This document shows, in pieces, positions 1-8,441 of a DNA stretch of 64,000 nucleotides (within the stretch, counting starts at the first letter, position 1; every line of letters starts with the position of its first letter). Source of the DNA: Youngiibacter fragilis 232.1 (lineage in GTDB: Bacteria; Bacillota; Clostridia; Clostridiales; Clostridiaceae); contig NZ_AXUN02000046.1 in the NCBI RefSeq assembly GCF_000495435.3, positions 1 through 64,000 on the forward strand, in the 5' to 3' direction. Position numbers and translations under genes: made by a program. Below the pieces are notes generated by a model. That model was not told the origin of the DNA. It searched no databases and worked only from the letters and a program-made list of their open reading frames with translations.

Positions 1-214
1 CAGAATTTGTGATTGAGCCATTTTTTATATAATATTATTTAATTTAAGTATAATTATTTTCATATTCTTAATAACCAAATATGACTGACCTCCATACTTT
101 ATAATTAAGTATTCTTGACAAATATTGGGAGTAGAATCTACGTTAGCCGATAAATATTATCTTATCTATCCTTATATCCATTGCTATCCGAATATCATTC
201 ACAGGTCTAATCCT

Positions 215-243
215 ATTACATCCACGCGGTCGTATGGTATAAT
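215..243 (+). promoter_or_regulatory. Predicted sigma-A promoter of the 286-597 gene
   Basis: A consensus TATAAT lies at 238-243, preceded by TGG (extended -10). An ATTACA hexamer at 215-220 is 17 bases upstream. The leader would be about 35 bases and runs into a GGAGG ribosome site 7 bases before the ATG at 286. The remaining AT-rich sequence from 1 to 214 holds no gene that I can see. Confidence 0.6.
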
Positions 244-285
244 TCGAGGAGAAGATACGCTTGTTATCAGGAAGGAGGGCTCTTC

Positions 286-597
286 ATGAAATTTCAGATC
301 ACACAGGAATTCATAGTGGCATTGGCCATAGGGCTCGCCATATATTTTTCAGCGGTCACATCGGTATATATGGTGTTCGGTCCCCCTTCAAAGGGAAAGA
401 GCAGGCTAAACATAAGGAAGCGAAACAAGAAAGGTGCTGAATCGGGAAACCCTGAGGAATCAGTAAGGGAGATAGTCAAAGAGCTTGAAAATGAAAAGTT
501 CAAGACTTCGGGAAACATAAACGACCTTGATGAGGAAATCGCCAGGCAGGAAGAGCATCTACGGAAGCTCAAGGAAGAGAGAGAGAAGAAGTCGTAA
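286..597 (+). CDS. Small single-pass membrane protein with coiled-coil tail, function unknown
   Basis: This 103-residue protein is not recognised. Residues about 8-31 form one hydrophobic segment with few charges. A basic stretch follows (about 36-50), then a strongly charged, Glu/Lys-rich C-terminal half (about 58-103) with heptad-like spacing that suggests a coiled coil. The basic residues right after the helix predict a cytoplasmic C-terminus. The start is supported by a GGAGG site 7 bases upstream and by a good promoter. The gene is monocistronic, followed by a terminator, and convergent with the liv operon. It resembles small divisome or envelope adaptor proteins only in architecture, so no function is assigned. 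Confidence 0.75.
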   Translation: MKFQITQEFIVALAIGLAIYFSAVTSVYMVFGPPSKGKSRLNIRKRNKKGAESGNPEESVREIVKELENEKFKTSGNINDLDEEIARQEEHLRKLKEEREKKS

Positions 598-612
598 TAT
601 TTCATTAAAAAC

Positions 613-636
613 ATGGACCGGCGATTGCCGGTCCAT
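613..636. terminator. Bidirectional terminator between the 286-597 gene and livF
   Basis: A perfect 10-bp stem ATGGACCGGC/GCCGGTCCAT closes a 4-base loop. It is followed by TCTATTT on the plus strand and GTTTTT on the minus strand, so it can end both convergent transcripts. Confidence 0.85.
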
Positions 637-669
637 TCTATTTCACAATATTGATCTTATTCTGCCTGT

Positions 670-1374
670 CTATTCGCCCAGGTATGCAGCCTTTACAGCC
701 GGGTCGTTCATGAGCTCTTTGGCGTCGCCTGACTTGACTATCTTTCCTGTTTCAAGGATATAGGCCCTGTTTGAAATAGATAGTGCCATGTTGGCGTTCT
801 GCTCGACAAGAAGGATTGTGGTTCCTGACTTGTTTATCTCGACAATAGTATCGAATATCTTCTGTACTATGAGTGGAGCAAGTCCCATCGACGGTTCGTC
901 AAGAAGGAGCATTGAAGGTCTGGACATAAGGGCCCTTCCTATTGCAAGCATCTGCTGCTCTCCTCCGGAGAGGGTACCGGCCTTCTGCTTCTGTCTTTCC
1001 CTTAGGATAGGGAACTTCTGGAAGACCATCTCGTAGTCACCCTTCAGGTTCTCCTTGTCCTTCCTTGTGAAGGCTCCAAGCTCAAGGTTCTCAAATACCG
1101 TGAGGTTGGCGAAAATCTTCCTGCCCTCAGGAACCTGTACAAGTCCCATTGAAGGAATAAGCTCCGCCTTCTTCTTCGTTATGTCTTCGCCCTTGTAGGT
1201 TATGGTTCCGCTCTTTACCTCAGCGAGCGATGATATCGCCCTGAGTGTCGAGCTCTTGCCGGCGCCGTTGGCGCCTATGAGGGAGATTATCTCGCCCTCC
1301 TGGACCTCTATGGAGATGTCCTTCAGTGCGTGTATCACTCCGTAGTATACGTTCAGGTTTTCAATCTTAAGCAT
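670..1374 (-). CDS. livF: Branched-chain amino acid ABC transporter ATPase LivF
   Basis: One of two ATPases that drive import of leucine, isoleucine and valine. The 234-residue protein has a Walker A motif GANGAGKSS near residue 35, the signature LSGGEQQM near 136 and Walker B LLLDEPSMGL. It has LLVEQN where most ABC proteins have the H-loop histidine, a LivF hallmark. The start at 1374 is preferred over an upstream in-frame ATG at 1407 because GGAG/AAGG sits just ahead of it and MLKIENL is the usual family N-terminus. It overlaps the end of livG by 8 bases, implying translational coupling. It is the last gene of livKHMGF and is followed by the terminator at 613-636. Confidence 0.95.
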   Translation of the reverse strand: MLKIENLNVYYGVIHALKDISIEVQEGEIISLIGANGAGKSSTLRAISSLAEVKSGTITYKGEDITKKKAELIPSMGLVQVPEGRKIFANLTVFENLELGAFTRKDKENLKGDYEMVFQKFPILRERQKQKAGTLSGGEQQMLAIGRALMSRPSMLLLDEPSMGLAPLIVQKIFDTIVEINKSGTTILLVEQNANMALSISNRAYILETGKIVKSGDAKELMNDPAVKAAYLGE

Positions 1375-2149
1375 TCTTAGCCGTCCCTTCTCCGCCCTTT
1401 TCTCCAAGGTAGGCCTTTATTACTTCCTCGTTGTTCCTTATCTCGTAAGGATTGCCGCTGGCGATCTTCTTACCGAAGTTTAGGACGTTTATCCTGTCAC
1501 AGATACCCATGACGAGCTTCATGTCGTGCTCTATGAGTAGTATGGACACATCGAACTCATCCCTAAGCCTTCCAATAAGGTTCATGAGGTCATGGGTCTC
1601 GGCAGGGTTCATTCCTGCTGCGGGCTCATCAAGCAGAAGAAGCTTCGGGTCTGTTGCCAGTGCCCTCACTATCTCAAGCCTTCTCTGTTCCCCGTATGAA
1701 AGGTTCCTTGCCTTCTCCTCCCTCTTTTCATAGAGATTGAAGAGAGCAAGCAGGCTGTGTACCTTCTCATCGAGAGCGGCTTCAGCCTTGAAGAACCTCG
1801 GGAGCCTGAGCAATGCCTCAGCCAGGTTGTAGTCCGTCTTGTTGGTGTGTGAGATCCTTACGTTGTCCCCTACAGTGAGGCTTGAGAAAAGCCTTATGTT
1901 CTGGAAGGTCCTGGCGATCCCCATGGATGATATCTTATGGGGCTTTATCCCGTTTATGACCTTGTCGTTATATTTGATCTCTCCCTCAGTAGGAGTGTAT
2001 ATTCCAGTAAGCATATTGAATACCGTAGTCTTGCCTGCTCCGTTGGGACCGATCAAGCCCACCACTTCATTCTTGCCGATATCGAGAGTCAGCTGCGAAA
2101 CAGCGCTTAGACCGCCGAACTTCATGGTGACATTTTCAACATTAAGCAT
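1367..2149 (-). CDS. livG: Branched-chain amino acid ABC transporter ATPase LivG
   Basis: The second ATPase of the LIV importer, 260 residues. It shows Walker A GPNGAGKTT near residue 34, signature LSYGEQRR near 150, Walker B LLLDEPAAGMN and the switch segment LIEHDM with the H-loop histidine. The extended PAAGMNP motif is typical of LivG. It lies 15 bases after livM and overlaps livF, inside the five-gene operon. Length and motif order match the family. Confidence 0.95.
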   Translation of the reverse strand: MLNVENVTMKFGGLSAVSQLTLDIGKNEVVGLIGPNGAGKTTVFNMLTGIYTPTEGEIKYNDKVINGIKPHKISSMGIARTFQNIRLFSSLTVGDNVRISHTNKTDYNLAEALLRLPRFFKAEAALDEKVHSLLALFNLYEKREEKARNLSYGEQRRLEIVRALATDPKLLLLDEPAAGMNPAETHDLMNLIGRLRDEFDVSILLIEHDMKLVMGICDRINVLNFGKKIASGNPYEIRNNEEVIKAYLGEKGGEGTAKNA

Positions 2150-2164
2150 GATTCATCCCCCTTT

Positions 2165-3154
2165 CTAAGATATGTGGTCTTTGTCATCTTTCTTCCTGCC
2201 AAGTCCCTTGAAGCTGTTCCTGAATATGTTCAGGGAAAGCTCCTTGGATCCCATGAGGCCCTGAGGCCTGAAGATCATGAGGACAATGAGCGAGGTTGAA
2301 TAGATGATCATCCTGAGGTCGCTGACGCTCCTCAGAAGCTCAGGAAGGAACGTAAGGAATATTGCACCGAATATGCTTCCAGTTATGGATCCAAGTCCTC
2401 CAAGGACCGCATATGTCAGTATCTCAATAGACCTCGTGAAGCTGAAGACCTCAGGCTTGAGGTATCCGATATAGTGAGCGTACAGAGCTCCGCCGACTCC
2501 GGCGATGAAAGCCGCAATCATGAAGGACTGTATCTTGAATTTCGTTGTGTCAACTCCCATGGCTTCTGCCGCAATCTCATTTTCCCTTACAGAGAGCATG
2601 GCCCTTCCGGGAGCGGACTTGATGATGTTCCTTATGCCCATGGCTACAAGGACAGTCACCAGGAAAGTCAGTGTGAAGTTGGTTTCAAGAGGTATCCCGG
2701 TAAAGCCCCTCGGTCCGCCGACATAGTTGATGTTGACGAGGACAACCCTTATTATCTCACCGAAACCAAGTGTGGTTATGGCAAAGTAGTCACCCCTGAG
2801 CTTCAGTGTAGGGATACCGATCAGCAGCGATATTGCAGCCGCAAGTATTCCGCCTACGATGAGGGCAGGAATGAAGGGAATGTCAAACTTTGCTGTAAGA
2901 ACAGCGGAGCCATAGGCACCTATCGACATGAACCCTGCATGTCCGAGTGAAAGCTGTCCCGTGAAGCCTGTTATGAGGTTCAGGGAAAGCGCAAGTATTA
3001 TGTTGATAAGGCTGAGGTTGATTATACCCGCATAGTACCTGTTGATCATGCCTGCATTCCTGAGGCTGATCAGAACAACATAAAGCACTATTATAAGTAC
3101 GACCTTCAAAGCCATCTCAAGGTTCTTCTTTGGCATCTTCTTAATCCTGTCCAT
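2165..3154 (-). CDS. livM: Branched-chain amino acid ABC transporter permease LivM
   Basis: One of the two inner membrane permease subunits that form the LIV channel with LivH. The 329-residue protein has about eight to ten hydrophobic segments and the LivM signature NLITGFTGQLSLGHAGF near residue 60. The cytoplasmic coupling loop (AMGVDTTKFKI) lies near residue 200. The ATG at 3154 is preferred to an upstream GTG at 3169 because AGAAGG lies 6 bases ahead of it; the GTG codon overlaps that ribosome site and the end of livH. The stop of livH and this start are separated by one base. Confidence 0.93.
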   Translation of the reverse strand: MDRIKKMPKKNLEMALKVVLIIVLYVVLISLRNAGMINRYYAGIINLSLINIILALSLNLITGFTGQLSLGHAGFMSIGAYGSAVLTAKFDIPFIPALIVGGILAAAISLLIGIPTLKLRGDYFAITTLGFGEIIRVVLVNINYVGGPRGFTGIPLETNFTLTFLVTVLVAMGIRNIIKSAPGRAMLSVRENEIAAEAMGVDTTKFKIQSFMIAAFIAGVGGALYAHYIGYLKPEVFSFTRSIEILTYAVLGGLGSITGSIFGAIFLTFLPELLRSVSDLRMIIYSTSLIVLMIFRPQGLMGSKELSLNIFRNSFKGLGRKKDDKDHIS

Positions 3155-3155
3155 G

Positions 3156-4031
3156 CTATACCTTCTCACTTTCTACTTTACCAAGTATTCCCGTAGGCTT
3201 TACGAGAAGCACAATGATAAGTATGGAGAAAGCGATTGCGTCTGAAAGGCTTGTTGAGATATATGCCTTGGTGAGGGTCTCGGCAATGCCTATGAAGACT
3301 CCGCCTATAAGCGCACCCGGAATTATTCCTATACCGCCTAGAACCGCAGAAACGAAGGCCTTTAGACCTGGCATCATTCCCATGTAAGGGTCAATGCTTG
3401 TCCAGCTTAAGGCAACCATTATGCCAGCAGCTCCAGCCAGGATCGATCCCAGGAAGAACGTGAAGGAAATGGTCTTGTTTACGCTTATTCCCATAAGCTG
3501 TGCAGCCTCCATGTCATACGAGACGGCTCTCATGGCCTTGCCCATCTTGGTCCTGAATACTATGTACTGCAGGAGCACGACGAGAAGGATGGATATCCCG
3601 AAGGTAAGAAGCTGGATGTTTGTAACCTGAAAAAGTCCCAAGTCATACTTGTGCACCGGAATTAGCTCCGGGAATGACTTTGGTGACGGTCCGACTATAT
3701 ACCTCATACCGTTCTCAAGGAGAAGACTGACTCCGATAGCGGATATGAGAAGCGTGATCCTTGGTGATTTTCTAAGAGGTCTGTAAGCAACTCTCTCAAT
3801 CAATACTCCTAAAGCACCAGATGCCAGCATGGCTATTGCTAAAGTCGGAAAAAATGGCAGATTATACGCCTTAGAGGCGTAGAATCCAGCCATTGCTCCA
3901 ACCATGTAAATATCGCCGTGGGCGAAATTGATGAGACCTATGATCCCATAAACCATTGTGTAACCTAATGCCAGAAGAGCATAAATACTTCCGATCGACA
4001 AGCCGTTGATTAGCTGTTGAAAAAACTGCAT
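3156..4031 (-). CDS. livH: Branched-chain amino acid ABC transporter permease LivH
   Basis: Permease subunit, 291 residues, about eight membrane segments. It begins with the characteristic LivH N-terminus (QQLINGLSIGSIYALLALGY) and carries the GLINFAHGD motif near residue 35 and the coupling loop QLMGISVNKTI near 180. It follows livK by 24 bases and abuts livM. It pairs with LivM, is powered by LivF/LivG and is fed by LivK. Confidence 0.94.
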   Translation of the reverse strand: MQFFQQLINGLSIGSIYALLALGYTMVYGIIGLINFAHGDIYMVGAMAGFYASKAYNLPFFPTLAIAMLASGALGVLIERVAYRPLRKSPRITLLISAIGVSLLLENGMRYIVGPSPKSFPELIPVHKYDLGLFQVTNIQLLTFGISILLVVLLQYIVFRTKMGKAMRAVSYDMEAAQLMGISVNKTISFTFFLGSILAGAAGIMVALSWTSIDPYMGMMPGLKAFVSAVLGGIGIIPGALIGGVFIGIAETLTKAYISTSLSDAIAFSILIIVLLVKPTGILGKVESEKV

Positions 4032-4055
4032 TTTATGCCTCCCTGGTTGTAACCC

Positions 4056-5219
4056 TTAAGGGTTGACCTTGTCTACGAGCTTGAGCTTTCCGTCCTCAAC
4101 CTCAACTATGACAGCACCTTTGACAGCGGTCCTGTCTGCGTCGAATGTGAGAGTTCCTGTTACGGCTTCAACATTCGTCTTGAGAAGTGCTGCCTGTATG
4201 GCTGCTCCGTCAAGTGAGTCTGCTGCATCGATAGCTGAAAGAAGAACCTTCGCCGCATCATATCCAAGAGCTGAGAATGTGTCCGGAGCCTTCTTGTATT
4301 CTGCCTCGAACTGCTTTACGAAGTTAGCAACAACTGCCGCTTCATCGCCTGAGAAGTAATGTGTTACAAATCTTGCACCTTCAACCGCGGCTCCGCCGAT
4401 TGTGAAGAGCTCTGCTGACTCCCAGCCGTCTCCGCCAAGAAGCTGTGCATCAATTCCTGAATTCCTAGCCTGCTTAGCTATAAGACCAACTGTCGTGTAG
4501 TAGTCAGGAAGAACGAGTACGTCTACTCCTGCTGCAGCTATCTTTGTAAGCTGTGCACTGAAGTCCTTGTCGCCGTCATTGTATGTGAGGAACTCAGCGA
4601 CCTTTCCGCCCTTTGACTCATAGTTCGACTTGAAGGCATCTGCTATACCCTTTGAGTAGTCTGATCCCACATTGTAAAGCACTGCTGCCTTTGTGCTCTT
4701 GAGGGTGTCTACGCTGTAGTTGGCGAGAGCAACTCCCTGGTATGAATCGATGAAGCATACCCTGAACATGTAGTCTCCGCCTACCTTGGTTACTGTAGGC
4801 TCAGTTGCACTCGGGGATACCATAGGTATCTTTGACTGTGTTCCCTTAGGGCCTGTTGCAAGAGCCGCACCTGAAGTGACCGCTCCTACTATTCCTACGA
4901 CCTTGTCGTTCTCGACAAGCTTGTTGAATGCGTTGCTTGCGTTTGTTCCGTCTGCCTGGTCATCCTCGAAGATTACCTTTACGGTCTTTCCGTCGATTCC
5001 GCCCTTGGCATTGACTTCCTTGACATAGAGCTCTACGCCTTCCTTTACGGACTGTCCGTAGGTAGCTGCTCCTCCGGTAAGAGGTCCTATTCCGCCTATG
5101 GTGAATTCCTTCACCGCAGGTGCAGTTGTAGGGGTAGCTGCCGTCTTCTCTCCACATGCCGCGAGAAGAGCTGTTGAAAGAGCTGCAACAGTAAATATTG
5201 CAAATAATCTTTTCTTCAT
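4056..5219 (-). CDS. livK: Branched-chain amino acid ABC transporter substrate-binding lipoprotein LivK
   Basis: Extracellular lipid-anchored receptor of the LIV importer, 387 residues. A Lys-rich start and hydrophobic core end in a lipobox LLAAC at about residue 22, followed by a Thr/Pro/Ala linker and then the periplasmic-binding type I fold starting IGGIGPLTGGAATYGQS. The conserved ligand segments GAVTSGAALA and SPSATEP are present. It is the first gene of the operon, with a GGAAGG site and a strong promoter upstream. Binding preference within the branched-chain or related amino acids cannot be read from sequence. Confidence 0.93.
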   Translation of the reverse strand: MKKRLFAIFTVAALSTALLAACGEKTAATPTTAPAVKEFTIGGIGPLTGGAATYGQSVKEGVELYVKEVNAKGGIDGKTVKVIFEDDQADGTNASNAFNKLVENDKVVGIVGAVTSGAALATGPKGTQSKIPMVSPSATEPTVTKVGGDYMFRVCFIDSYQGVALANYSVDTLKSTKAAVLYNVGSDYSKGIADAFKSNYESKGGKVAEFLTYNDGDKDFSAQLTKIAAAGVDVLVLPDYYTTVGLIAKQARNSGIDAQLLGGDGWESAELFTIGGAAVEGARFVTHYFSGDEAAVVANFVKQFEAEYKKAPDTFSALGYDAAKVLLSAIDAADSLDGAAIQAALLKTNVEAVTGTLTFDADRTAVKGAVIVEVEDGKLKLVDKVNP

Positions 5220-5248
5220 TTTGTCACCTTCCTTGAAATAATAGCTTT

Positions 5249-5277
5249 AATATACCAGTTTGAAAAAGCAATATCAA
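5249..5277 (-). promoter_or_regulatory. Promoter of the livKHMGF operon
   Basis: On the minus strand TTGATA (5272-5277) is separated by 17 bases from TATATT (5249-5254). The -10 is preceded by TGG, making it an extended -10. The leader is about 25 bases, too short for a riboswitch. Confidence 0.75.
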
Positions 5278-5443
5278 TAGTAAAATTAATTTCCTATTAA
5301 CATTATCGAAGAAAAGCCATATAAAAAATGACGATATCAAATGAGAGCAAAACAGTGTTTATCGGTTTGCTATTTATGTCAAATTTGTAAACGATACCTG
5401 TGATTAATTCATATTTTTTGTCAATCGCCGGCAAAAATGAAAA

Positions 5444-5476
5444 GACACCAGGAATCATACATAGGTTCCTGATGCC
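5444..5476 (-). terminator. Terminator of the flavin reductase-PHP-MarR-phosphatase operon
   Basis: On the minus strand an 11-bp stem GGCATCAGGAA/TTCCTGGTGTC (two wobble pairs) is followed by TTTTC. It begins just after the stop of the phosphatase gene. Confidence 0.8.
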
Positions 5477-5484
5477 TTTTCTCA

Positions 5485-6096
5485 TTATAATTCAAAATCA
5501 ACCACGTTGTACAGGGCATCCACCTTGAAGCCGTCCCTGGTAAGCCTCACCCTCAGTATTGAGCAGTTATATATCTCGATCTGGTTGAAACGGTACGAGA
5601 CATCACCCAATATTATGGAGATTATAGTCTTAATGGTACCTCCATGGGTTGCGACCAGGACCTTTCCAGGCCTGTGGTCCTCCGACCTTAGCTCTTCAAG
5701 GTAATCCCTCACCCTTCCTGAGAACTCCCTTTGGCTTTCTCCTCCGTCTGGCGCAAAATCCAGCCAGTCGCTGTCCCACCTTTCAAACAGGTCAGGATAC
5801 CTCTCTGTGATCTCCGGAAAGGTCAATCCCTCAAGGACTCCCAGGCTCCGTTCGTCAAGCCTTGGTTCTATTTCTGCATCTTCCATTGGGAATCCCATTG
5901 CTTCAAGGGTCTCATGTGTCCTTCTGAGGCCTGATACGACTATCCTGTCAGGTGCGAAGCTCATCATCCTTACGAGGTTACCAGCCTTTTTAGCCTGCTC
6001 GCGGCCAGTTTGGGTCAGCCCGTAGTCAAGCCTGCCATAGAAGAGATTGGTCCTGTTGGCTTCAGTCTCACCGTGTCTTACAAATAGGATCTCCAT
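5485..6096 (-). CDS. Histidine phosphatase family protein (phosphoglycerate mutase-like)
   Basis: A 203-residue member of the branch-1 histidine phosphatase superfamily. The catalytic RHGE motif is in FVRHGETEANR at residues 6-16, and the second catalytic histidine is in VATHGGTIK near residue 150. Family members include cofactor-dependent phosphoglycerate mutases, alpha-ribazole phosphatase (CobC) and broad phosphatases. The length and lack of cobalamin neighbours favour a broad-specificity phosphatase over glycolytic GpmA, which is longer. It is the last gene of a four-gene operon, 19 bases after the MarR gene. The substrate is not known. Confidence 0.85.
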   Translation of the reverse strand: MEILFVRHGETEANRTNLFYGRLDYGLTQTGREQAKKAGNLVRMMSFAPDRIVVSGLRRTHETLEAMGFPMEDAEIEPRLDERSLGVLEGLTFPEITERYPDLFERWDSDWLDFAPDGGESQREFSGRVRDYLEELRSEDHRPGKVLVATHGGTIKTIISIILGDVSYRFNQIEIYNCSILRVRLTRDGFKVDALYNVVDFEL

Positions 6097-6115
6097 ATTC
6101 CACCCTCAAATTTAT

Positions 6116-6568
6116 TTACCCCTTGTACTCATACTTCTCCTTGAAGAAGACAGTAAGCTTCTCAAGGGACTTCCTGAGTATCTCTTCCTCGTCCGTGTCA
6201 AGGTGCTCAAGGGTAGCCTTGATCATCTCCTCATGGAACCTTTCATGGACTGAGTTTGCGATCCTTCCCTTTTCAGTGAGCTTTACAAGCACCACCCTCT
6301 TGTCCTCTTCAGTCCTTCGCCTCTCTACATAGCCTTTAGCCATGAGCTTTGCGACCGCAGTGGTAAGGGTGCCCACGGTTATGTTGAGCTTCTTGGCAGC
6401 CTCGGACATGGACCTTTCACCTTCGGTTCCAATCGCCTCAAGGGTATGCATCTCAGTTACCGACAGGTCATGCCCCTCGATATCCTGGAGAGCCTTCTCC
6501 TCTATCCTAAGTATGTTGTTGAACAGGTCTACAAGCAGTTCATTGAGTACCTGCTTCGAATTATTCAT
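6116..6568 (-). CDS. MarR-family transcriptional regulator
   Basis: A 150-residue winged-helix regulator. The helix-turn-helix is around residues 50-75 (SMSEAAKKLNITVGTLTTAV), and the wing contains the usual basic DKR turn in RRRTEEDKRVVLV. The first and last helices would form the dimer interface. It somewhat resembles the fatty acid regulator FabT, but no fab genes are nearby, so that name is not used. It sits third in the operon, 4 bases after the PHP gene. The perfect 14-bp palindrome at 7934-7947 ahead of the operon is the obvious candidate site for autoregulation. Confidence 0.88.
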   Translation of the reverse strand: MNNSKQVLNELLVDLFNNILRIEEKALQDIEGHDLSVTEMHTLEAIGTEGERSMSEAAKKLNITVGTLTTAVAKLMAKGYVERRRTEEDKRVVLVKLTEKGRIANSVHERFHEEMIKATLEHLDTDEEEILRKSLEKLTVFFKEKYEYKG

Positions 6569-6572
6569 AACC

Positions 6573-7379
6573 CTACCAGCCAGAATAAAGAATCCTGGTC
6601 CTTTCCTGATATGTGCAGGGTGCGAGCCCTGTCTCCTTCAGAAGTACAAGCCCCTCCCTGAAATTCGCACCGATCTGGTCTGTATTGTGTGCATCGGAGC
6701 CAAGAGTCACAAACCTTCCTCCGCAGCTCCTGTAGCCTTCAAGTATGCTTCGAAGGCTTTCAAGTACATCTCCCTGAAGAGGTCTCCTTAGGTTCAGTTC
6801 AAGCGTTATGTCGTTAGAAACGAGAACATCAAAAAGCTCATCGAACTCCATCTTCGCATCATTATACCTTACGTTCCTGGGTGAAAGCCTCAGGTACCTG
6901 CTTGGATAGTCAAGATGGGCGAGCGTATCGATGAACGGGTTTGCAGCCACGGTCCTTGCTGTCTCCTTGAGATAATCCCTGTAGAACTCAGCTGCAGTCA
7001 TCTCCCTGAAATCAGATGGCCTTGAAACATCAAGGTGCTTCATTGAGTGCATGGAGCCGATCACCATGTCGAATGGATGGTCTTCAACCATCCACCTGTT
7101 TTTTTCGATATTCTCCATGTCAATTCCGGTTTCAATGCCAAGAAGGAGGGTCTCCCCTCTCTTCCCTGCATATTCCCTGAAATAGCTGTCAATGTCGAAA
7201 TTGATCTCGAAGCCTCCCACATCCATGTTGTTGAGGTCTACATGCTCTGTCGTGACCAGCCCTATGCCAAGAGAAGCGGCCTTTGCCATTGCACCTTCTA
7301 TACTCATGCTGGAATCGAAGGAGAACTCCGTATGGCAGTGCGTGTCGAAGTAAATATCCTTATAGAGCATCCTTGCCAT
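6573..7379 (-). CDS. PHP-domain phosphoesterase, histidinol-phosphatase (HisJ)-like
   Basis: A 268-residue PHP metal-dependent hydrolase. The metal-binding motif DTHCHTEFS is at about residues 12-20. TTEHVD near 43, the Glu in GIETGID near 104, HSMKHLDVS near 133, AHLDYPSRY near 178 and the C-terminal GSDAHN near 233 supply the other ligands. Proteins of this shape are annotated as HisK-type histidinol phosphatases, but there are no his genes here, so another phosphoester substrate is possible. The gene overlaps the end of the flavin reductase gene. ATG at 7379 or 7370 could be the start; neither has an ideally spaced ribosome site. Confidence 0.85.
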   Translation of the reverse strand: MARMLYKDIYFDTHCHTEFSFDSSMSIEGAMAKAASLGIGLVTTEHVDLNNMDVGGFEINFDIDSYFREYAGKRGETLLLGIETGIDMENIEKNRWMVEDHPFDMVIGSMHSMKHLDVSRPSDFREMTAAEFYRDYLKETARTVAANPFIDTLAHLDYPSRYLRLSPRNVRYNDAKMEFDELFDVLVSNDITLELNLRRPLQGDVLESLRSILEGYRSCGGRFVTLGSDAHNTDQIGANFREGLVLLKETGLAPCTYQERTRILYSGW

Positions 7380-7869
7380 ACGCTCCGATTATCTCTCCAT
7401 AGAATATCTCATGATAGTCACCGTCAAGGTAGGAGGTCTTGTCTATGTCCCCGCCTAGGATCTCGGGATCTATCTTATGCCTGTATACTATCTTGCACTC
7501 GTAGAATATGTCGGATTCCTTCACTACAGGAGTAGCAAGGTTCTTGCTCGGATACTGGGATATCCCAGCTTCCTTGAACTTGTCTGTCTTCCTGCCAGTC
7601 TTGGATCCGCAAACTTGCAGCGCCTTCTTCATTGAAGGTGTAGTAGGTATTGACACCGTGAACTCGTCTGTTTCCTGCAGAAGCTCATGGGCATACCTTG
7701 ATTTCCTTATAAGTATCGTGAATATGGGTCTTCCCCATTCAAAGCCAATGTTTCCCCAGCTTATGGTAGTCACATTCACGGCACCTTTGCCTTTGACCGT
7801 AAGGAATGCTCCCTGCCTGTGAAGGTACTTCAAGCTTTTGTCCAGGTATCTTATAAATTCTACTGCCAT
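7360..7869 (-). CDS. Flavin reductase family protein (flavoredoxin-like)
   Basis: A 169-residue protein with the FMN-binding split-barrel features of the flavin reductase/flavoredoxin family. It has the segment NVTTISWGNIGFEWGRPIF near residue 33, the conserved RKSRYAHELL with Arg-Lys for phosphate contacts, and EFTVSIPT. The C-terminal half contains GGDIDKTSYLDGDYHEIFYGEI, usual for DUF1256-free flavoredoxins. The ATG at 7869 is chosen over a TTG at 7875 because GGAGG lies 6 bases ahead of it. It is the first gene of the operon; its redox partner is not apparent. Confidence 0.85.
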   Translation of the reverse strand: MAVEFIRYLDKSLKYLHRQGAFLTVKGKGAVNVTTISWGNIGFEWGRPIFTILIRKSRYAHELLQETDEFTVSIPTTPSMKKALQVCGSKTGRKTDKFKEAGISQYPSKNLATPVVKESDIFYECKIVYRHKIDPEILGGDIDKTSYLDGDYHEIFYGEIIGAYGKDAL

Positions 7870-7933
7870 GGTCAACCTCCGATTCTAAAATATATGCTGA
7901 TTATAGCTTATCATACAAAAGCAATTTTGTAAT

Positions 7934-7947
7934 TTGACAATTGTCAA
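7934..7947. promoter_or_regulatory. Perfect palindrome, candidate MarR operator
   Basis: TTGACAATTGTCAA is a perfect 14-bp palindrome about 65 bases upstream of the flavin reductase start. MarR dimers bind palindromes of this size, and the only regulator in the operon is MarR-like. A TATAAT lies downstream at about 7900, but its -35 is poor, so the exact promoter is not assigned. Confidence 0.5.
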
Positions 7948-7983
7948 TATATTGCTAAAATTTCATGCTTATTGTTAAAAAAT

Positions 7984-8005
7984 AGCGCAGACATAAGCCT
8001 GCGCC
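7984..8005 (-). terminator. Terminator of the suf operon
   Basis: On the minus strand a 7-bp stem GGCGCAG/CTGCGCT is followed by ATTTTTT, just after the sufU stop. Confidence 0.8.
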
Positions 8006-8012
8006 GAATTAA

Positions 8013-8441
8013 TCACTTGTTTACAGCTTCCTTGAGTGTATGCCATGCAAGCACGGCGCACTTCACCCTTGCAGGCATGTTCGAGATATTTTGGAGTGCG
8101 AATGCATCCTCAAGCGTCTCCTCAAGGTAATCCATATCAGAAATCTCCCTCTTGATCATTCCGAGGAAGACCTCTATGGTCTCAAGGGCCTCGTCCACCT
8201 TCTTTCCCTTCAGAAGGTCGATCATCATGGATGCCGAAGCCTGGCTGATAGCGCAGCCATGACCGGAATATCCGATGTCCTTGAGGTATCCGTCAGCGAT
8301 TTCAGCCTGGATAGTTATCTCATCTCCGCAGCTTGGATTGTGGCCTCTCTCTTCATTGGTGAAGACCTCAAGCATGCGCTTGTTCCTCTTGTCTGAATTG
8401 TGCTCAAGTATGAGCTCGGTATAAAGGCTGTTAAGCTCCAT
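8013..8441 (-). CDS. sufU: SufU, zinc-dependent sulfur-transfer partner of SufS
   Basis: A 142-residue NifU/IscU-fold protein. It carries Cys38-x-Asp40 (PSCGDE), Cys63 (GHGCAISQA) and a C-terminal Cys in VKCAVLAW, the ligand set of zinc-binding SufU. In Firmicutes SufU accepts the persulfide from SufS by a zinc-ligand swap and passes sulfur to SufBCD. The gene overlaps sufS by 11 bases and closes the sufCBDSU operon, ahead of the terminator at 7984-8005. Confidence 0.93.
   Translation of the reverse strand: MELNSLYTELILEHNSDKRNKRMLEVFTNEERGHNPSCGDEITIQAEIADGYLKDIGYSGHGCAISQASASMMIDLLKGKKVDEALETIEVFLGMIKREISDMDYLEETLEDAFALQNISNMPARVKCAVLAWHTLKEAVNK

Noticed and set aside
5303-5485. 60-codon open frame upstream of livK
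   Set aside because: It overlaps the terminator of the phosphatase operon, has no ribosome site and no family resemblance.
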